Source: Scylla paramamosain (Eukaryota; Arthropoda; Malacostraca; Decapoda; Portunidae). Taken from it: a DNA stretch of 64,000 bases. The stretch is taken from positions 7,677,539-7,741,538 of the forward strand of contig NC_087190.1 of assembly GCF_035594125.1 (NCBI RefSeq). Reading direction: 5' to 3'. Made by a program: the position numbers and the translations under genes. A model generated the notes under the pieces. That model saw only the letters and a program-made list of their open reading frames with translations, did not search any database and was not told the origin of the DNA. Below are positions 1 through 13,085 of this stretch, piece by piece (position 1 is the first letter of the stretch; every line of letters begins with the position of its first letter).

Positions 1-3000
1 CCATGTGAAATACACTTAAAATGCAAGTTTTTTATAATGTTAATTTTCTCCATATATTTAGGCGTTTTAGCGTTTTAGTACCTAAGAAACTGTTAAAAAC
101 ACTCATAACACAAGTTTCTCGTAATGTGTTTTTGTTTCCTCAGATCAAGCATTTTGGCATTTTTCTACGTAATAAGCTCAAAAACTCTCGAAATACTTGG
201 TTTCAATAATATTATCATGTTTTCTGCATGAAGAGTGTTTGCATATATTTTTTTGCATTTTGGTGCCTAACAAGATCATAATCACTCAAAAAACATATTC
301 CTGGAAATGTCATTTTTTTTTCCTAATATAGGGTACCTTACATGTATTTATGCATTTAATTACTTAACAGTGTAAAAGAATACACAAAACACGTTTCTTT
401 TTTCTTTTGATGTTGTTCTGTTTCTCCATTTAGAGTTTTATTACAGGGTTTTCGTGTTTTCGTAGACAGGAAACTCAAAAACACTCAAAACACACGTTTC
501 TCGCAATGTCTTTTCATTTCCTCATTCTTTGCATGCATTTTGGCGATTGTGTACGTAACAAACTCAAAAGCATTTAAAAACTTGTTTTTGTTAAGGTTAT
601 TCTCTTTCTATTTAAAAGGGTGTTTTCCATTCGTTTTATGGTTTTTGTACATAAATAGCTCAAAAATACACCAAACACACGTTTTTAGAAAAGTTGTTTT
701 GCTTTCCCCATAGAGGAACTTTTCCAAGCCTTTTAGCGTTTTTGTGCCTAACACGCTCATAAACACTAAAAAAAGAAAAAAAAATACATGTTTCTGGAAA
801 TGTCGTTTAATTTCCCTAGAGAGGGCACTTTGCATGCATTTTGGCGTTTTTGCTATCTTACAATGTGAAAAAAAAACTCAAAAATCACGTTTTTTGGTAA
901 TTTTCTTTTATTTATTTATTTATTTTTCCATATAGAGTAATACTATTTATGCCTTTTAACGTTTGGTACCAAAAACTTTAAAACACTGATAATACACTTT
1001 TCTTGTAATTTCTCTTCGTTTCCTAATATTAGGTATTTTGCATACATTTTGGCGTTTTCGTAGGTAACAAACTGAAAACCCTTAACATACTTCTTTTTCG
1101 TAATTTTATTGTTTCTCCATGAATCATGTTTCACGTGCGTTTTAGCGTTTTGGTACGTAAGTAGCTCAAAAACATTTTGGTGCCTAACACGATCATAAAC
1201 ACTCAACAGACACGTTTCACGATATATGATTTTCTTTCCCAATTATAGCCTATTTTTCCTGTTTTTTGGCTTTTTGGCACCTAATAATGTGTAATACACA
1301 TAAAACACAAGTTTTTGGTAATGTTTTTTTTTTTTTCTATAGAGAGTGCTATTAATGCCTTTTAACATTTTGGTACCTAAGGAGCTCAAAAGCACTAATA
1401 ATACACGTTTCAGGTAATGCCCTTTCGTTTCCCATAGTGTACTTTGTGTGCATTTTGTCGTTTTTGTAACAAACTCAAAAACATTTTTTTTTTTTTTTCG
1501 CAAATATATAATGTCTCGCCATAAATGTTTTTTTTTTTTTTGCATGCGTTTTACCATTATGATACGTAATTACCTGAAAAACACAGAAAAGAGACGGTTT
1601 CGGTGACGTTTTGTTATCCATATAAGGTGTTTTTTTTTTTTTATTTGTTTATTTTTTTTTCGTTTTGGTAAACATTCTAATAAACTCATAAAAAACACGT
1701 TACTAGAAATTTAATTTCTTTTCCCTATATAGGGATCGTTGGATGCATTTTGGTGTTTTGGTATCTATGAATGTGAAAAAAAAACACTCAAAACACACAT
1801 ATTTTTTAATGTTTTGTATCTTCATATAGAATGTTATTCATGGTTTATTGCGTTTTGGTACCTAAGAAGCTCAAAAACATTCATAACACACGTTTCTTGT
1901 AATGCCTTTTCGTTTCTCCATATAAAATTTTCGTACCTAAGAAGGATGTATTTTGGCGTTTTTCTACCTAAGTTCACAAAACACTCAAAAAACTTGTTTT
2001 TGGTAATATTATTCTTTTTCTCCATAAATTGTGTTTTGCATGCATTTTTTTACGTTTTTGGTACGTAAGATATTGAAAAAAAAAACACTCAAAAGACACG
2101 TTTTTTGGTACTATTGTTCAGTTTTTTTTTTTTTTTTTTCATATAGAGTGCTATTCATGCGTTTTAGAGTTTTGGTACTTAAGAAGCTCAAAAAACAGAT
2201 TTCTCGTAAAGACTTTTCGTTTCTCAATATCGAGTGGTTTGCATGCATTTCGCTGTTATATCTCCTAATAATGTGAAATACAATACACGTTTTTGGTATT
2301 AATCTTCCTTTTCTACAAATAAAACGCTATTCATGTGTTTTAACGTTTTGGTACCTAAGAAGCTAAAAAAAAAAATAATAATGATAATAAACGTTTTTTG
2401 TAATGTCGTTTCGGTTCCCCATATAGGATAGTTTGTATGCATTTTGGTGTTTTCGACGTAAAAAAAAAACTCAAAAACACTCGATACTTATTTTCCGTAA
2501 GGATATAATTCGTTTTTTTTTAACCGTTTTCCTTGCTAATACGTTAAAAACACTGAAAATATATGATTCTGGAAATGTAGTTCTGTTTCCCCTTATAGGG
2601 ATATTTCCATGCACTTCGCCGTTTTGATACCTAACAATGTTAAAAACATTCAAAATACAAGTTTTTTTTTTATAATAATTTATGTTTCTTTTATATAGTG
2701 TGATATTCATACATATTGTTTTCTGGTTTGGTACCTAAAAAGTTCAAAAACAATCATAATACACGTTTCTCGTAAAGTTCTTTCGTTTCCCCTTATAAAC
2801 TATTTTCCATGCAATTCAGCGTTTTTGTACGTAAAAAGCTAAAAAAAAATACACGTTTTTTCCTAAAGTTATTTTGTTTTTCCATAAAGCATTTGCATGC
2901 ATTTTATCATTTTACGACGTAAGTAGCTCAAAAACTCTCAGAAGATGTTTTATTAATGTTTGTTTTACGTTTTTTTTTTTTTTAGCATTTTTGTGCCTAG

Positions 3001-3902
3001 CACGCTCAGAAACACACAAAAGACCCATTTCTTGAAATCTCGTTTCCTATCCCGATATAAGGTACTTTCCATACATTTTTGCGTTTTGGTATCTAAAAAT
3101 GTGAAAAATCACTCAAAATACCAATTTTTGGTTATCTTATTATGTTTCTATATATAGGGTGCTATGCATACTTTTTCTCGTTTTGGTACCAAAGAAGCTC
3201 AAAAACACAAAAAAAAAATACACGTTTCTTGTAATATATTTTCGTTACGAGATATAGGGTAATTTACATACATTTTGGCGTTTTCTACGTATTGAGTTGA
3301 GAAGCACTAAAAACACGTTTCTTTTGTAATTTTTACTTTTTTTTTTTTCGCATGCATTTTGGCGTTTTGGTACATACCTCAAAAAACACTGAAAAGAGAT
3401 GTATGTAGTTATATTATTTTGTTTACTCATACAGGATAGTTTCCATACATTTTGGGTTTTGCTGCTTAGCACGCTCATAAACACTCAAAAAGACACGTTT
3501 CTGGAAATATCGCTTTGCATGCTTTTGGTGATTTGTTGCCTAACAATATGAAGTACAGTCGAGATACATGTTTTCAATAATGCTTTTCTGTTTCTCCATA
3601 TAGAGTGTTATTCATGCACTTTAACATTTTGGTACCTAAGAACCTCAAAATACTCATAATACAAGTTTCTCATGAAGTCTTTTTGTTTCCCTATATAGGG
3701 TACTTTGCATGCATTTTCGCTTTTTCTACGTAACAAGCTATAAAAAAAAATAAATAAAAAAATGTATGATTTTGATAACATTACTCTGTTTCTACATTAA
3801 AGTTTTTTTTGCATGTGTTTTAGCGTCTTGGTACATAAATAAATGAAAAGACTCAAAAGGCACGATTAATGTAATGTTGTTTTGTTTTTCGAAATAGAGA
3901 AA
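1..3902 (-). repeat. Type I satellite array, reverse orientation
   Basis: Tandem monomers of about 96 bp read on the reverse strand: on the + strand one sees GCATGCATTTTGGCGTTTT, then GGTACCTAA..AAGCTC, then AAAACACTC..ACACGTTT, again and again. Neighbouring monomers differ in a regular order, so the A-E variants of the 5-monomer HOR can be recognised in reverse. Variant D, for example, ends in CTTTTTAGCGTTTTTGTGCC and variant B has CTATTCATGCG. Poly-T runs of 8-18 bases are common. Several short frames exist, but none continues beyond a few monomers and I see no gene. The block ends at a strand switch near 3902. Confidence 0.9.
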
Positions 3903-4668
3903 TCATGTATTTTGAGTGTGTTTCACATTGTTACCCGCCAAAACGCCAAAATGCATGCAAAGCCCCTTATAATAGGAAAGGAAATGACATTTTCAGAAAA
4001 AAATAGTGCTTTGAGGGTTTCTGAGCATGTAAGCATGTATGAAAGTTCAAAACATTACGAAAAAAACGTATCTTATGAGTGTTTTTCAGCTTCTTACGTA
4101 CCAAAACTCTAAATTACATGCAAAAACACCCTTCATAAACACAATAACTTTATAAAAAAAAATATGTGTTTTAAATGTTTTGACCTTGTTACGCTGAAAA
4201 GTAAAAATGAATGCAATTTACTCTATACGGGGAAACGAGAAATTACGAGAAGCGTGTATTATGAGTTTTTTTTTTTTTTTATCTTCTTAGGTACCAAAAT
4301 CCTAAACGAATGAATAGTACTCTGTATCGAAAAACTAACAATATTACCAAAAACGTGTATTTTGAGTGTTTTCTCACATTATTAGGTAGGAAAACAGCAC
4401 GAGGCAATAAAGGTTCATATATGGGGAAACAAAACAGCATTACCAGAAATGTGTCTCTTCAGTGTTTTTGAGCGTGTTAGTTACCAACAGGCTTAAAAGC
4501 ATGGAAATCACCTTATATAAGAATACAAAACAACGTTACGTACATGTCTTTTGAGTGTTTTTAATCTTCTTACGTGCTGAAACGATAAAACCCATATAAA
4601 ACACAGTTCATGGTGAAACAGAATAATTTTACCAAAAACAAGTATTTTGACTGTTTTCAGGTTTTTTA
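1..4668 (+). repeat. Segmental duplication, copy 1 (partner 19050-23817)
   Basis: This stretch aligns colinearly with 19050-23817. The first 60 bases differ by one substitution and one indel. Idiosyncratic details that ordinary monomers lack are shared, such as the odd word CATATATTTAGGCGTTTTAG, the strand switch at 3902 and the sentence around ATTTTGACTGTTTTCAGG. Similarity stops at about 4668, where copy 1 continues with ACGTACAAAACTGTC and copy 2 changes to AACACTCAAAATGC. The left end probably lies outside the window, because the match already holds at base 1. Confidence 0.9.
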
Positions 4669-6684
4669 CGTACAAAACTGTCAAAATGCATCCAAAGTTC
4701 CCTATATGTTTAGACGAAAGGGGATTGCGAGAACCATTTCTTAGTGTTTTTTTTGGGGGGTGCTTCTTAGGTACAAAAACGAGGAATCGCATGACTAGCG
4801 ATCTCTTTGGAAAAACAAAACATTACCAAAAACGTGTATTTTAAGTATATTTCACATTGTTAGGTACCAAAACGCCATTGTCTATGTAATGCACCCTAAA
4901 TGGCGAAACGAGTTTTCCAGAAATGTCTTTCCAGATGTTGATGAGCGTGCTAGGCACCAAAACGATAAAAGCGAAAACGCTTTGTGCGTCCACTATATCT
5001 GGGAAAACAAAACAACATTACAAAAAAAAATGTGTCTTTTCAGTGTTTGTGAGCTACTTACGTTTCCAAAAGCTAAAACGCATATAAATATGTTTTATTC
5101 AGTAACACAATAACTTTATTTAAACTTGTATTTCAATTGTTTTCTGAGTTTGTTACGTACAAAAAAGAAAAAAACAGTGCAAAGTACTCTCTATGATGAA
5201 ACGAAAAGACATTACGAGAAAGTGTTTTTAAGCTTCTTAGGTACCAAAACGAAAAAGGCGATAATACAATTATATATGGAAAAACAGAACGACATTACTA
5301 AAAACACACATTTTGAGTGCTTTTTACATTACTAAAATACCTGAAAAGCCTTTATATACGAAAATGAAACGTAATTACAAGAAACGAGAAAAGTGTATTT
5401 ATGTGTCTTTCAGCACGTTAGGCAACAAAACGCTAAAAAGCATGGAAAATGACCTTATAGCGGAATACAAAACGTTACGAAAAACGAGTCTTTTGAGAGT
5501 TTTGTTTTTACTTTTTACGCTAAAACTCATGCAAAACACCTTTATGGAGAAACAGAATAACATTAAAAAAAAAGTGTTCTGAGTGTTTTCGGTTTGTTAC
5601 TTGGAAAACTAAGAAACGCATACAAAGTATTCTATATGGGGAAAGAAAAATGCATTACGAAAAACATGTATAATGGATGTTTTCGGCTTTTTAGTAACCA
5701 AAAATGAGGAAAAGCAGGAATAACACTTGCTATTCAGAAACACATTACTAAAAACGTGTATTTTAAGTGTTTTTCGTACTGTAAGATATCAAAACGACAA
5801 AATGGATGCAAAACTCTATATTCAGGAACGATGCAACATTACAAGAAATGTATTTTTTTGTGTTTTTGTGCATGTTAGGCACGAAAATGCTAAAAATAAT
5901 GGAATACACCTTATATGGGAAAACGAAACAACATTACTTATATTGTACATTTTGAGTCTGTTTTCAGCTTTTTAGGTAACAAAACGATAAAACGCATGAA
6001 AAAAAAAAAAATGTAGAAACAGATTACCATTACGAAAAAAAAAAAATTCTAGTGTCTTTTCAGCATATTAGGTCAATATGCAGACAATGTACAATGCAAT
6101 AGAGAATGGAAAAGGCATAACGGGAAACATGTATTGAGTGTTTTTTTTTTTTTTATTCAGATTTGCATGAGTTGGACTCTATATAGAGAGAAACAGAACA
6201 ACATTATCAAAAACGTGTATTTTAAGTCCATTTCATATTTTGAAGTGACAAAACGCCAAAATGCATTTAAAGCACACTATATTTGGCAAAGGTAACGATA
6301 TCTTAAGAAACGTCTTTTTAGTGTTTATGGAAACAAAACAACATTACCAAAAACGTGACTTTTCAATGTTTATAAAGTTACGTACTAAAACGCTAAAACG
6401 TATGTAATAAAAAAATATATATAAATTTACCCCCTTAAAAAATCGTTTATATTGAGTGTTTTTGAGTTTCATACGTAGAAAAATGCCAAGATCATGAAAT
6501 TACCCCATATGAAAACAAAAAGACATTACGAGAAAAGTGTATCATAAGTATTTTTGAGCTTTTTATTTACCAAAAAAACAAAAAAAGGAATACAAAACAA
6601 CATTACTAAAAACGTGTTTTATAGGTTCTTATGTACAGAAACGCTAAAACCCAAGCAAAACGCCCTTTATGGAGAAGTGAAATA
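3903..6684 (+). repeat. Type I satellite array, forward orientation
   Basis: About 29 monomers of the same family in forward orientation, with the cycle A (ends ATTACGAGAAACGTGTATTATGAG), B (CATGAATAGCACTC), C (CACATTGTTAGG), D (AAAAAGCATGGAAA) and E (CACCCTTTATGGAGAAACAG). The left junction is GAAATAGAGAAATCATG. The right end is the LINE insertion inside an E monomer. Several B monomers start with an expanded T run, for example near 4266 and 6140. No gene seen. Confidence 0.88.
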
Positions 6685-6739
6685 AATATTTCGTTGATAA
6701 ATTACATTCAGGACAGTTAGGGAACATCCCTTACAGAAG

Positions 6740-7329
6740 AATAAGATCGCAGAAGAATAGTCCTAAATGGATGACTGATAATAAAACACTACATAGGGCG
6801 AAAGAGAAGTATATATGAGATTAAAGACAAGGGAAGTGGTTTTAAGGCCATAATATAATGAATTTGAAAAATCAGGAGTTTAACAAGGAAAGCTAAAAAT
6901 AGTTATGCATTAAAGGTAGCCAGCCAAGCGAAAATGGACCCCAAGGGATTTTATCAGACATATAAGACGAAGAATAGAGAAACAAAAGTTCCTTAAAGAC
7001 AGCAGAATGGGACCTGCTTAGTTGTTGGGAGGAGATTAGTAAAATTGTGAATGAGTATTTTTTAACTGTCTTTGCCCAGGAAAACATGCAGGATTTCCCG
7101 AATAGTGAGAAAATATTTAGAATAAAAGAGAAAGAGAAGCTGACAGATATTACTATAACTAAAGAGATAGTGGAACAGGAGATAGATAAGCTGAAAAGTT
7201 CAAGTCACCAGGACCAGATGAAATATATTCCAGAGTATTTAAGGAATGGAAAAAGGTTATAAGTAATTTGTTAGTTTCTGTCCTTAGGAAATCATTTTAG
7301 TCATGTGAGGTATCGGTAATGTGGAGGCA
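6740..7329 (+). pseudogene. LINE ORF2 relic: linker and first reverse-transcriptase region
   Basis: Broken coding sequence upstream of the catalytic part. Around 6763 the frame reads PKWMTDNKTLHRAKEKYI, the usual PKWMT..L...R..K..Y segment that precedes reverse transcriptase in CR1/jockey-type ORF2. At 7047-7262 an open stretch contains NEYFLTVFAQENMQDFPNS, matching the LN.YF.SVFT.E segment. One frame change later comes KSPGPDEIYSRVFKE, the SPGPD(G/E)I motif at the start of the polymerase. Several stops and at least two frameshifts interrupt it. At about 7329, just after a Trp-Arg (TGGAGG), an internal deletion removes roughly the W..A.V.P..KKG to MES region that copy 2 (near 53635) still has. 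It cannot make a working enzyme. Confidence 0.82.
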
Positions 7330-8422
7330 GATAATGGTGATAGTTATGGCATCCTATATCAGGACTTTAGTAAAGCATTTGACAAGGTACCCAATCAGAG
7401 GCTACTGAGAAAAGTTAGGGCGCACGAGAGAGATGAAGTGTTTAGATTGGATAAGGTCATGGCTAAGTGGCAGGCGACAGAGTGTTGTAATAAACGGCTC
7501 TAAATCCGAGTGGGGTCAAGTAATTAGTGGGGTGACAAAGGAATTATTAGTTTTAGGTCCGATGTTGTTTGTTATATATGTCAATGACTTGAATAGTGGA
7601 ATTAGTAGTGTTGTTAGTAAATTTGCGAATGACACGAGAGTATGTAGATTAATTAGGTCTGAGTCGCATACCATCGCCTTGCAGGCAGATTTGGATAGGA
7701 TGAACGAATGGACAGACAGATGGCAAATGCAGTTTAATATCAACAAATTGAAAGCACTTAGCGTAAGTGGAAGAAACCCACGAATTAGTTACACAATGAA
7801 CAACCAAGTTCTGGTAGGTTCAGGGTAAGAAAAAGATTTGAGATTTAAAGTTAGGTTTGAACTCCGTCTAAGAAAGCAATGCAAAGAGGCCAGAAACAAA
7901 GCAAATAGTGTATTATGATTCATTTTCATGAGTGCTAAAAGGAGAACTCCCGAAGTAATATTAAAGTTACATTTGGCGCTGGTCAGACTTCATATAGACT
8001 ACGCTGTCCAATTCTGGTCACCACATCACAGGAAGGATAAAGGTCTATTAGAATCAGTACAAAGGAGAAAGACTAAAAGGATACAGGGGATGAGGAGTAT
8101 TCCTTACGAAGCGAGATTCAAGCTGTTATTAAATTTACATTCTTTAGAGAGACGTAGGTTAAAAGTGGACCTGATAGAAGTCTTTAATTGGTATATGGGT
8201 TATAACAAGGGCAACATAAAAAAAAATTCTTAGAATCTGTAACCATGATAGAACAAGAAAAATGGGTTCAAGCCTAAAAACTTGATGTTCAAAAAGGAGA
8301 CAAGAAGGAATTGGTTCTCAAATAAAGTAGTAGATGATTGGAACGGACGTAGTAATCAAGCTGTTAGTGCTGAGGCATTTGGGAACTGTAAGAGAAAATT
8401 AGACATTTATGGATGGGGGTGA
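7330..8422 (+). pseudogene. LINE ORF2 relic: reverse-transcriptase catalytic and C-terminal region
   Basis: Starts directly after the internal deletion. DFSKAFDKVPNQRLL (about 7360) is the D..KAFD.V catalytic block A of non-LTR reverse transcriptases. After a frameshift comes WLSGRRQSVVINGSKSEWG, then LGPMLFVIYVNDL (block B) and KFANDTR, where families normally have FADD. The second catalytic Asp position therefore reads Asn. Then follow LQADLDRMNEWTDRWQMQFN, an in-frame stop at about 7827, another near 7917, and a C-terminal region with YAVQFWSPHHRKDKG and LERRRLKVDLIEVFNW. A further shifted piece reads NKVVDDWNG and ends at the TGA at 8420-8422. The order and spacing fit CR1/L2/jockey-like elements. 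Stops, frameshifts and the active-site change show it is dead. Confidence 0.88.
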
Positions 8423-8520
8423 TAGGTGGGAATAGGTAGGCATATTTCATACAAGTACTGCCATGTGTAGGCCTGATGCCTTCTTGCAGATTTACTTATT
8501 TCTTATGTTCTTATATTCTT

Positions 8521-11500
8521 ATTACCAAAAGCGTGTATTTTCAGTGTTTTTCAGCTATTACGTGCAAAAAAAATGCCAAAATGCATGCAAAGCACATTAA
8601 ATGAGTAAAAAAAAGGGACATTACGAGAAATGTGCATTATGAGTGTTTTTTTCAGATTCTTAGATACCAAAACGCTGAATAAAACTCATGAATAAAACTC
8701 TTAATTGAGAAACAGAACAACCTTACCAAATGCGTGTATTTTGATTGTTTTTCACATTCTTAGTTACCAAAACCCCAAATTGGAAGTGAAACTAGCTTTA
8801 TGTGAAAAAAAAGTCATTTCCAGAAAGGTGTCTTTTAAGGGTTTTTGTTAGGCAATAAAGCACTAAAAAGCAGGGCAATCACATTACATAGGAATAAAAC
8901 CATCTTTAACCAAGAACTTGCCTTTAAGTGTTTTTGACCTCCTTACATATCAAAACGCTAAAACGCATGCAAAACATCCTTTATGGAGAACAGAATAACA
9001 TTACCAAAAACATGTATTTTGAGTATTTTTGATCATGTTACCTATAAAATCGCTTAAATACATGCAAAGAACCCTATGTTTGGGAAACGAAAGGACATTA
9101 CGAGAAACGTGTATTATGAGTGTTATTAAGTTCCTTAAGCACCAAAAAGCTAAAAACCACAAATAACAACACTTTATAAAGAAACAAAAAAAAAAGTCAT
9201 TTTCTTTTTTTTTCTTAGTCTTCTTCATAGGTACCGAGATGCCAAAATTCTGGCAAAATTTAGGGAAATTATGTGGAAAAAAGAACATTATCAAAAAAGT
9301 TATTTTAGCTTATTTCGGACTGTTATGTAAAAAACCCTAAATTGCATGCAAAGCCACCTATATGGGGAAATTAAACGACTTTACCAGAAACCTGTCGTTT
9401 GAGTGTTTTTCAGCATCTTAGGCATCAAAACAATAAATAATATGGAAGTCACTCTATATGGGAATCGAAAACAACATTACTAAAAACTTGTTTTTTCAGT
9501 GTTTTACGTAGAAAAAAAAACTAAAACGGATGCAAAGAAACCAATATCAAGAAATAGAATAACATTACCAATAAGGTATATTTTGAGTGTTTTTGAGCCT
9601 GTTACCTATAAAAAACGCGAAAATGGATGCAAAGCACTCTATATTGGGAAACAAAAGGACATTACGAGAAACGTGTATAATTACAGTTTTATAGTTTCAG
9701 AAGAACCAAAGGTCAAAAGTTTCTTAGATACCAAAATGCTGAAACTCATGAATAACACTCTTGATTGAGACACAGAACAATCTTACCAAATGCGTGTATT
9801 TTTTAGTGTTTTTCACATTCTTAGTTACCAAAACCCGAAATTGCATGCGAAACTAGCAATATGTGGGAAAAAAATTATATTACCAGAGAAGTGTCTTTTG
9901 TGTGTTTTTGAGCGTGTTAAGCAATAAATTACTAAAAAGAAGAACAACCACAACTTTTACCAAGAACTTGCCGTTAAATGTTTTTGAGATCCTTCCATAC
10001 CAAACACTAAAACGAATGCAAAACACCCTTTATGGAGAAACACAATAACATTACCAAAAACGTGTATTTTGAGTGTTTTTTTATCATGTTACCTATAAAA
10101 ACGCTTGAATACATGCAAAGAACCCTATGTTTGGGAAACGAAAAGATATTACTAGAAACGTGTATTATGAGTGTTTTTAAGTTCTTTAAGTACCAAAACG
10201 CTAAAACATATATATAACACTCTTTATAGAGAAAAAAATAAATAAAAAAATAGCTTTTTTTTTTTTTGTTCATCTTCATAGGTACCGAGATGCCAAAATT
10301 CTGGCAAAATTCAGGGTAATTATGTGGAAAAAAGAACATTATCAAAAACTGTTCTGTTAAAATTCTCGGAAAATAGGTTGATAAAAGAACATTATCGAAA
10401 AAGTTAATTTTAGCTTTTTTTTCGGACTGTTATGTATCAAACCCTAAAGTGCATGCAAAGCCACCTAAATGAGGAAATTAAACGACTTGACAAGAAAACT
10501 GTCTTTTGAGTGTTTTTCAACATGTTAGGCACCAAAACGATAAATAATATGGAAGTCAATCTATATGGGAATCGAAAATAAAATTACTGAAAACGTGTCT
10601 TTTCAGTGTTTTACGTAGAAAAACGCCAAAACGGATGCAAACCAACCAATATGAAGAAAAAGAATAACATTACCAAAAAGGTATATTTTAAGTGTTATTG
10701 AGCTTGTTACCAGCAAAAAAAAAAAAAAAAAAAAACACGAAAATGGATGCAAAGCACTCTATATTGGGAAACAAAAAGACATTACTAGAAACGTGTATAA
10801 TGAGTGTTTTATAGTTTCACAAGAACCACAAGGCAAAAAACACAAAAACTCGTGTATATAGAGAAGATTCGTAGATACCAAAATGCTGAAACTCCTGAAT
10901 AACACTTTTAATTAAAAATCAGAATAACCTTACCAAATGCGTGTATTTTGAGTGTTTTTCACATTCTTAGTTACCGAAACCCCAAAATGCATGCGAAACT
11001 AGCTTTATGTGGGACGAAAAATGACATTACCAGAGAAGTGTCTTTTCAGTATTTTTGAGCGAGTTAGGCAATAAATTACTAAAAAGGAGGGCAATCATAT
11101 TACATGGGAATAAAACCAACTTTTACCAAGAACTTGCCTTTATGTGTTTTTGAGCTCCTTATATACGAAATCGCTAAAACGCATGCAAAACACCCTTTAT
11201 GGAGAAACAGATTAACATTACCAAAAACATGCATTTTGAATGTTTTTGATCATGTTATCTCTAAAAACGCTTAAATACATGGAAAGAACCCTATGTCTGG
11301 GAAACGAAAGGACATTACGAGAAACGTGTATTATGAGTGTTTTTAAGTTCCATAAGTACCAAAAAAGTTAAACCTCTTTATAAAGAAAGAAAATCAAATA
11401 AAAAAATAGGATTTTTTTGGGGGGGGGTATTCTTCTTCATAAGTACGGAGATGCCAGAATTCTGGGAAAATTCAGGGAAATTATGTGAAAAAAGAACATT

Positions 11501-11840
11501 ATCAAAAAAAGTTAATTTTAGCTTTTTTTTTCAGACTGTTATGTACCAAACCTTAAAGTGCATGCAAAGCCAACTATATGGGAAAATTAACGACTTTACT
11601 AGAAACCTGTGTTTTGAGTGTTTTTCAGCATGTTAGTCACCAAAACAATAAATAATATGGAAATCGTTCTATATGAGAATCCAAAACAAAGTTACTGAAA
11701 ACGTGTCTTTTCCGTGTTTTACGTAGAAAAACGCAAAAACGGATGCAAACCAACCAATATGTAGAAATAGAATAAGACTACCAAAAAGGTATATTTTGAA
11801 TGTTTTTGAGCTTTTTACTTACAAAAACGCGAAAATGGAT
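8521..11840 (+). repeat. Type III satellite array (about 1.1-kb HOR), forward
   Basis: Three successive units marked by the spacer word CTTCATAGGTACCGAGATGC at 9223, 10274 and (diverged) 11435, so spacings are 1051 and 1161 bp. Each unit runs spacer, C', D' (GATAAATAATATGGAAGTC), E' (short TTTTACGTAGAAAAACGC, then AACCAACCAATATGAAG), A', a B' carrying extra sequence ending AAAAACTCGTGTATA, then C'', D'' (AATAAAGCACTAAAAAGCAG), E'', A'' (ATCATGTTACCTATAAAAAC) and a cut-short B''. The first roughly 180 bp after the LINE are A/B monomers closer to type I. Unit 2 contains a run of about 20 A near 10716. Unit 3 is cut off by the strand switch at 11841. No gene seen. Confidence 0.9.
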
Positions 11841-13085
11841 GCCTTTTAGCGGTTTGTTACCTAAGAAGTAAAAAAAAAAACCTTTCTCGTAATATTTTAT
11901 TTTCCATTTAACCATATAGGGTACATGGAATGTATTATGACGTTTTTCACGTAACAGCCTCAAAAACAATAAAAAAAAACCTTGTTTTTGGTAATGTTAT
12001 TCTGTTTCTCCATCAAGGGTGTTTTGCATGCGTTTTAGCGTTCTGATACCAAAGTTCCTCAAAAATACTGAAAAGAGTCATTTTTGTTAATGTTTTGTTT
12101 TCCATTACAGTGTGATTTCCATGCTTTTCATCGTTTTGGAGCTAGAACACTGATAAACACTCAAAAGACACTTTTCTAGAAAACTAGTTTCCTTTCGCAT
12201 GCTTTGCATGTGTACTTAACAATGAGAAATACACTCCAATTACAAGTTTTTGGTAATGTTATTATGTTTCTCGATGACGATTTTTTTTTTGCATGCAGCT
12301 TAGGTTTTTGGTATGTAATAAGCTCAAAAACACTTAAAAGACACGTTTTCCTTAGTGTTCTTTTGTTGTTCAAATCAAGTGATTTCCAAGCTTTATATCG
12401 ATTTAGTGTCTAAACACTCCAAAGATACGTTTCTGGAAACATCGTTTCATTTCCTCATAAAGGTTACTTTGCATGCATTTTTGCGTTTTCTATGTAACAA
12501 GCTCATAAACACATAAAATACTTGTTTTTGGCAATTTTATTCTCTTTCTCCATAAAAAGTGTTTTGCAAACGTATTAGCGTTTTGGTACGTAAGAAGCTC
12601 AAAAAGATTGAAGACATGTTTTTGATAATGTTTTTTATTCCCATCTTTCCATACTTTTTAGCATTCTGGTACATAGCAGATTCATAAACATTCAAAAGAC
12701 ACGTTTCATTTAATTTAGTTTCGTTTGTTAGTTAGTTGGCTTCCATACATTTTGGCGTTTTGGCACCTAACAATATGAAAAAAACACTCAAAATACACGT
12801 TTTTGGTGATGTTATGTTTATCCATACAGAGGGCTTTTCATGCGTTTTCACATTTTGCTACCTAAGAAGCTCAAATTTACTCATAATACACGTTTCTCGT
12901 AATGTTTTTTTCTTTCTTCATATAGAATACTTTGCATATATTATGGCGTTTTTCTTCCTAACAAGCTCAAAAACTCTCAAATGATTTCTTTTTGGTGATA
13001 TTATTCTGTTTTTCCATAAAGGTACGTAAGAAGCTGAAAAAAAAACTCAAAAGTCACGTTTTTGGCAAAATAGTTTTTTTTTTTT
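11841..13085 (-). repeat. Type I satellite array, reverse orientation
   Basis: A strand switch occurs inside a monomer: GCGAAAATGGATG is followed at once by CCTTTTAGCGGTTTGTTACC. About 13 reverse monomers follow in E-D-C-B-A order of type I, including GCATGCGTTTTAGCGTTCTG and CATACATTTTGGCGTTTTGG. The D monomer near 12390 is shortened. No gene seen. Confidence 0.85.

Larger units (their letters stand above)
6685..8520 (+). mobile_element. Degenerate CR1/jockey-like non-LTR retrotransposon, copy 1
   Basis: About 1.84 kb of non-satellite sequence sits inside an E monomer. The monomer stops after GGAGAAGTGAAATAA and resumes at ATTACCAAAAGCGTGTATT, so little satellite was lost. On the + strand the element holds, in order, a linker like that between endonuclease and reverse transcriptase in CR1/L2/jockey elements, most of a reverse transcriptase, and a 3' tail of short T-rich 7-8-bp repeats (TTATTTC, TTATGTTC, TTATATTC). 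An 8-bp-type tail without poly(A) is typical of the CR1/L2 group. The 5' end and endonuclease are absent, as expected of a 5'-truncated insertion. No clear target-site duplication is visible. Clade assignment is from remembered motifs. Confidence 0.88.

Noticed and set aside
7047..8233. Functional reverse transcriptase gene
   Set aside because: Frameshifts, in-frame stops at 7827 and 7917, an internal deletion at 7329 and FAND in place of FADD show a dead element.
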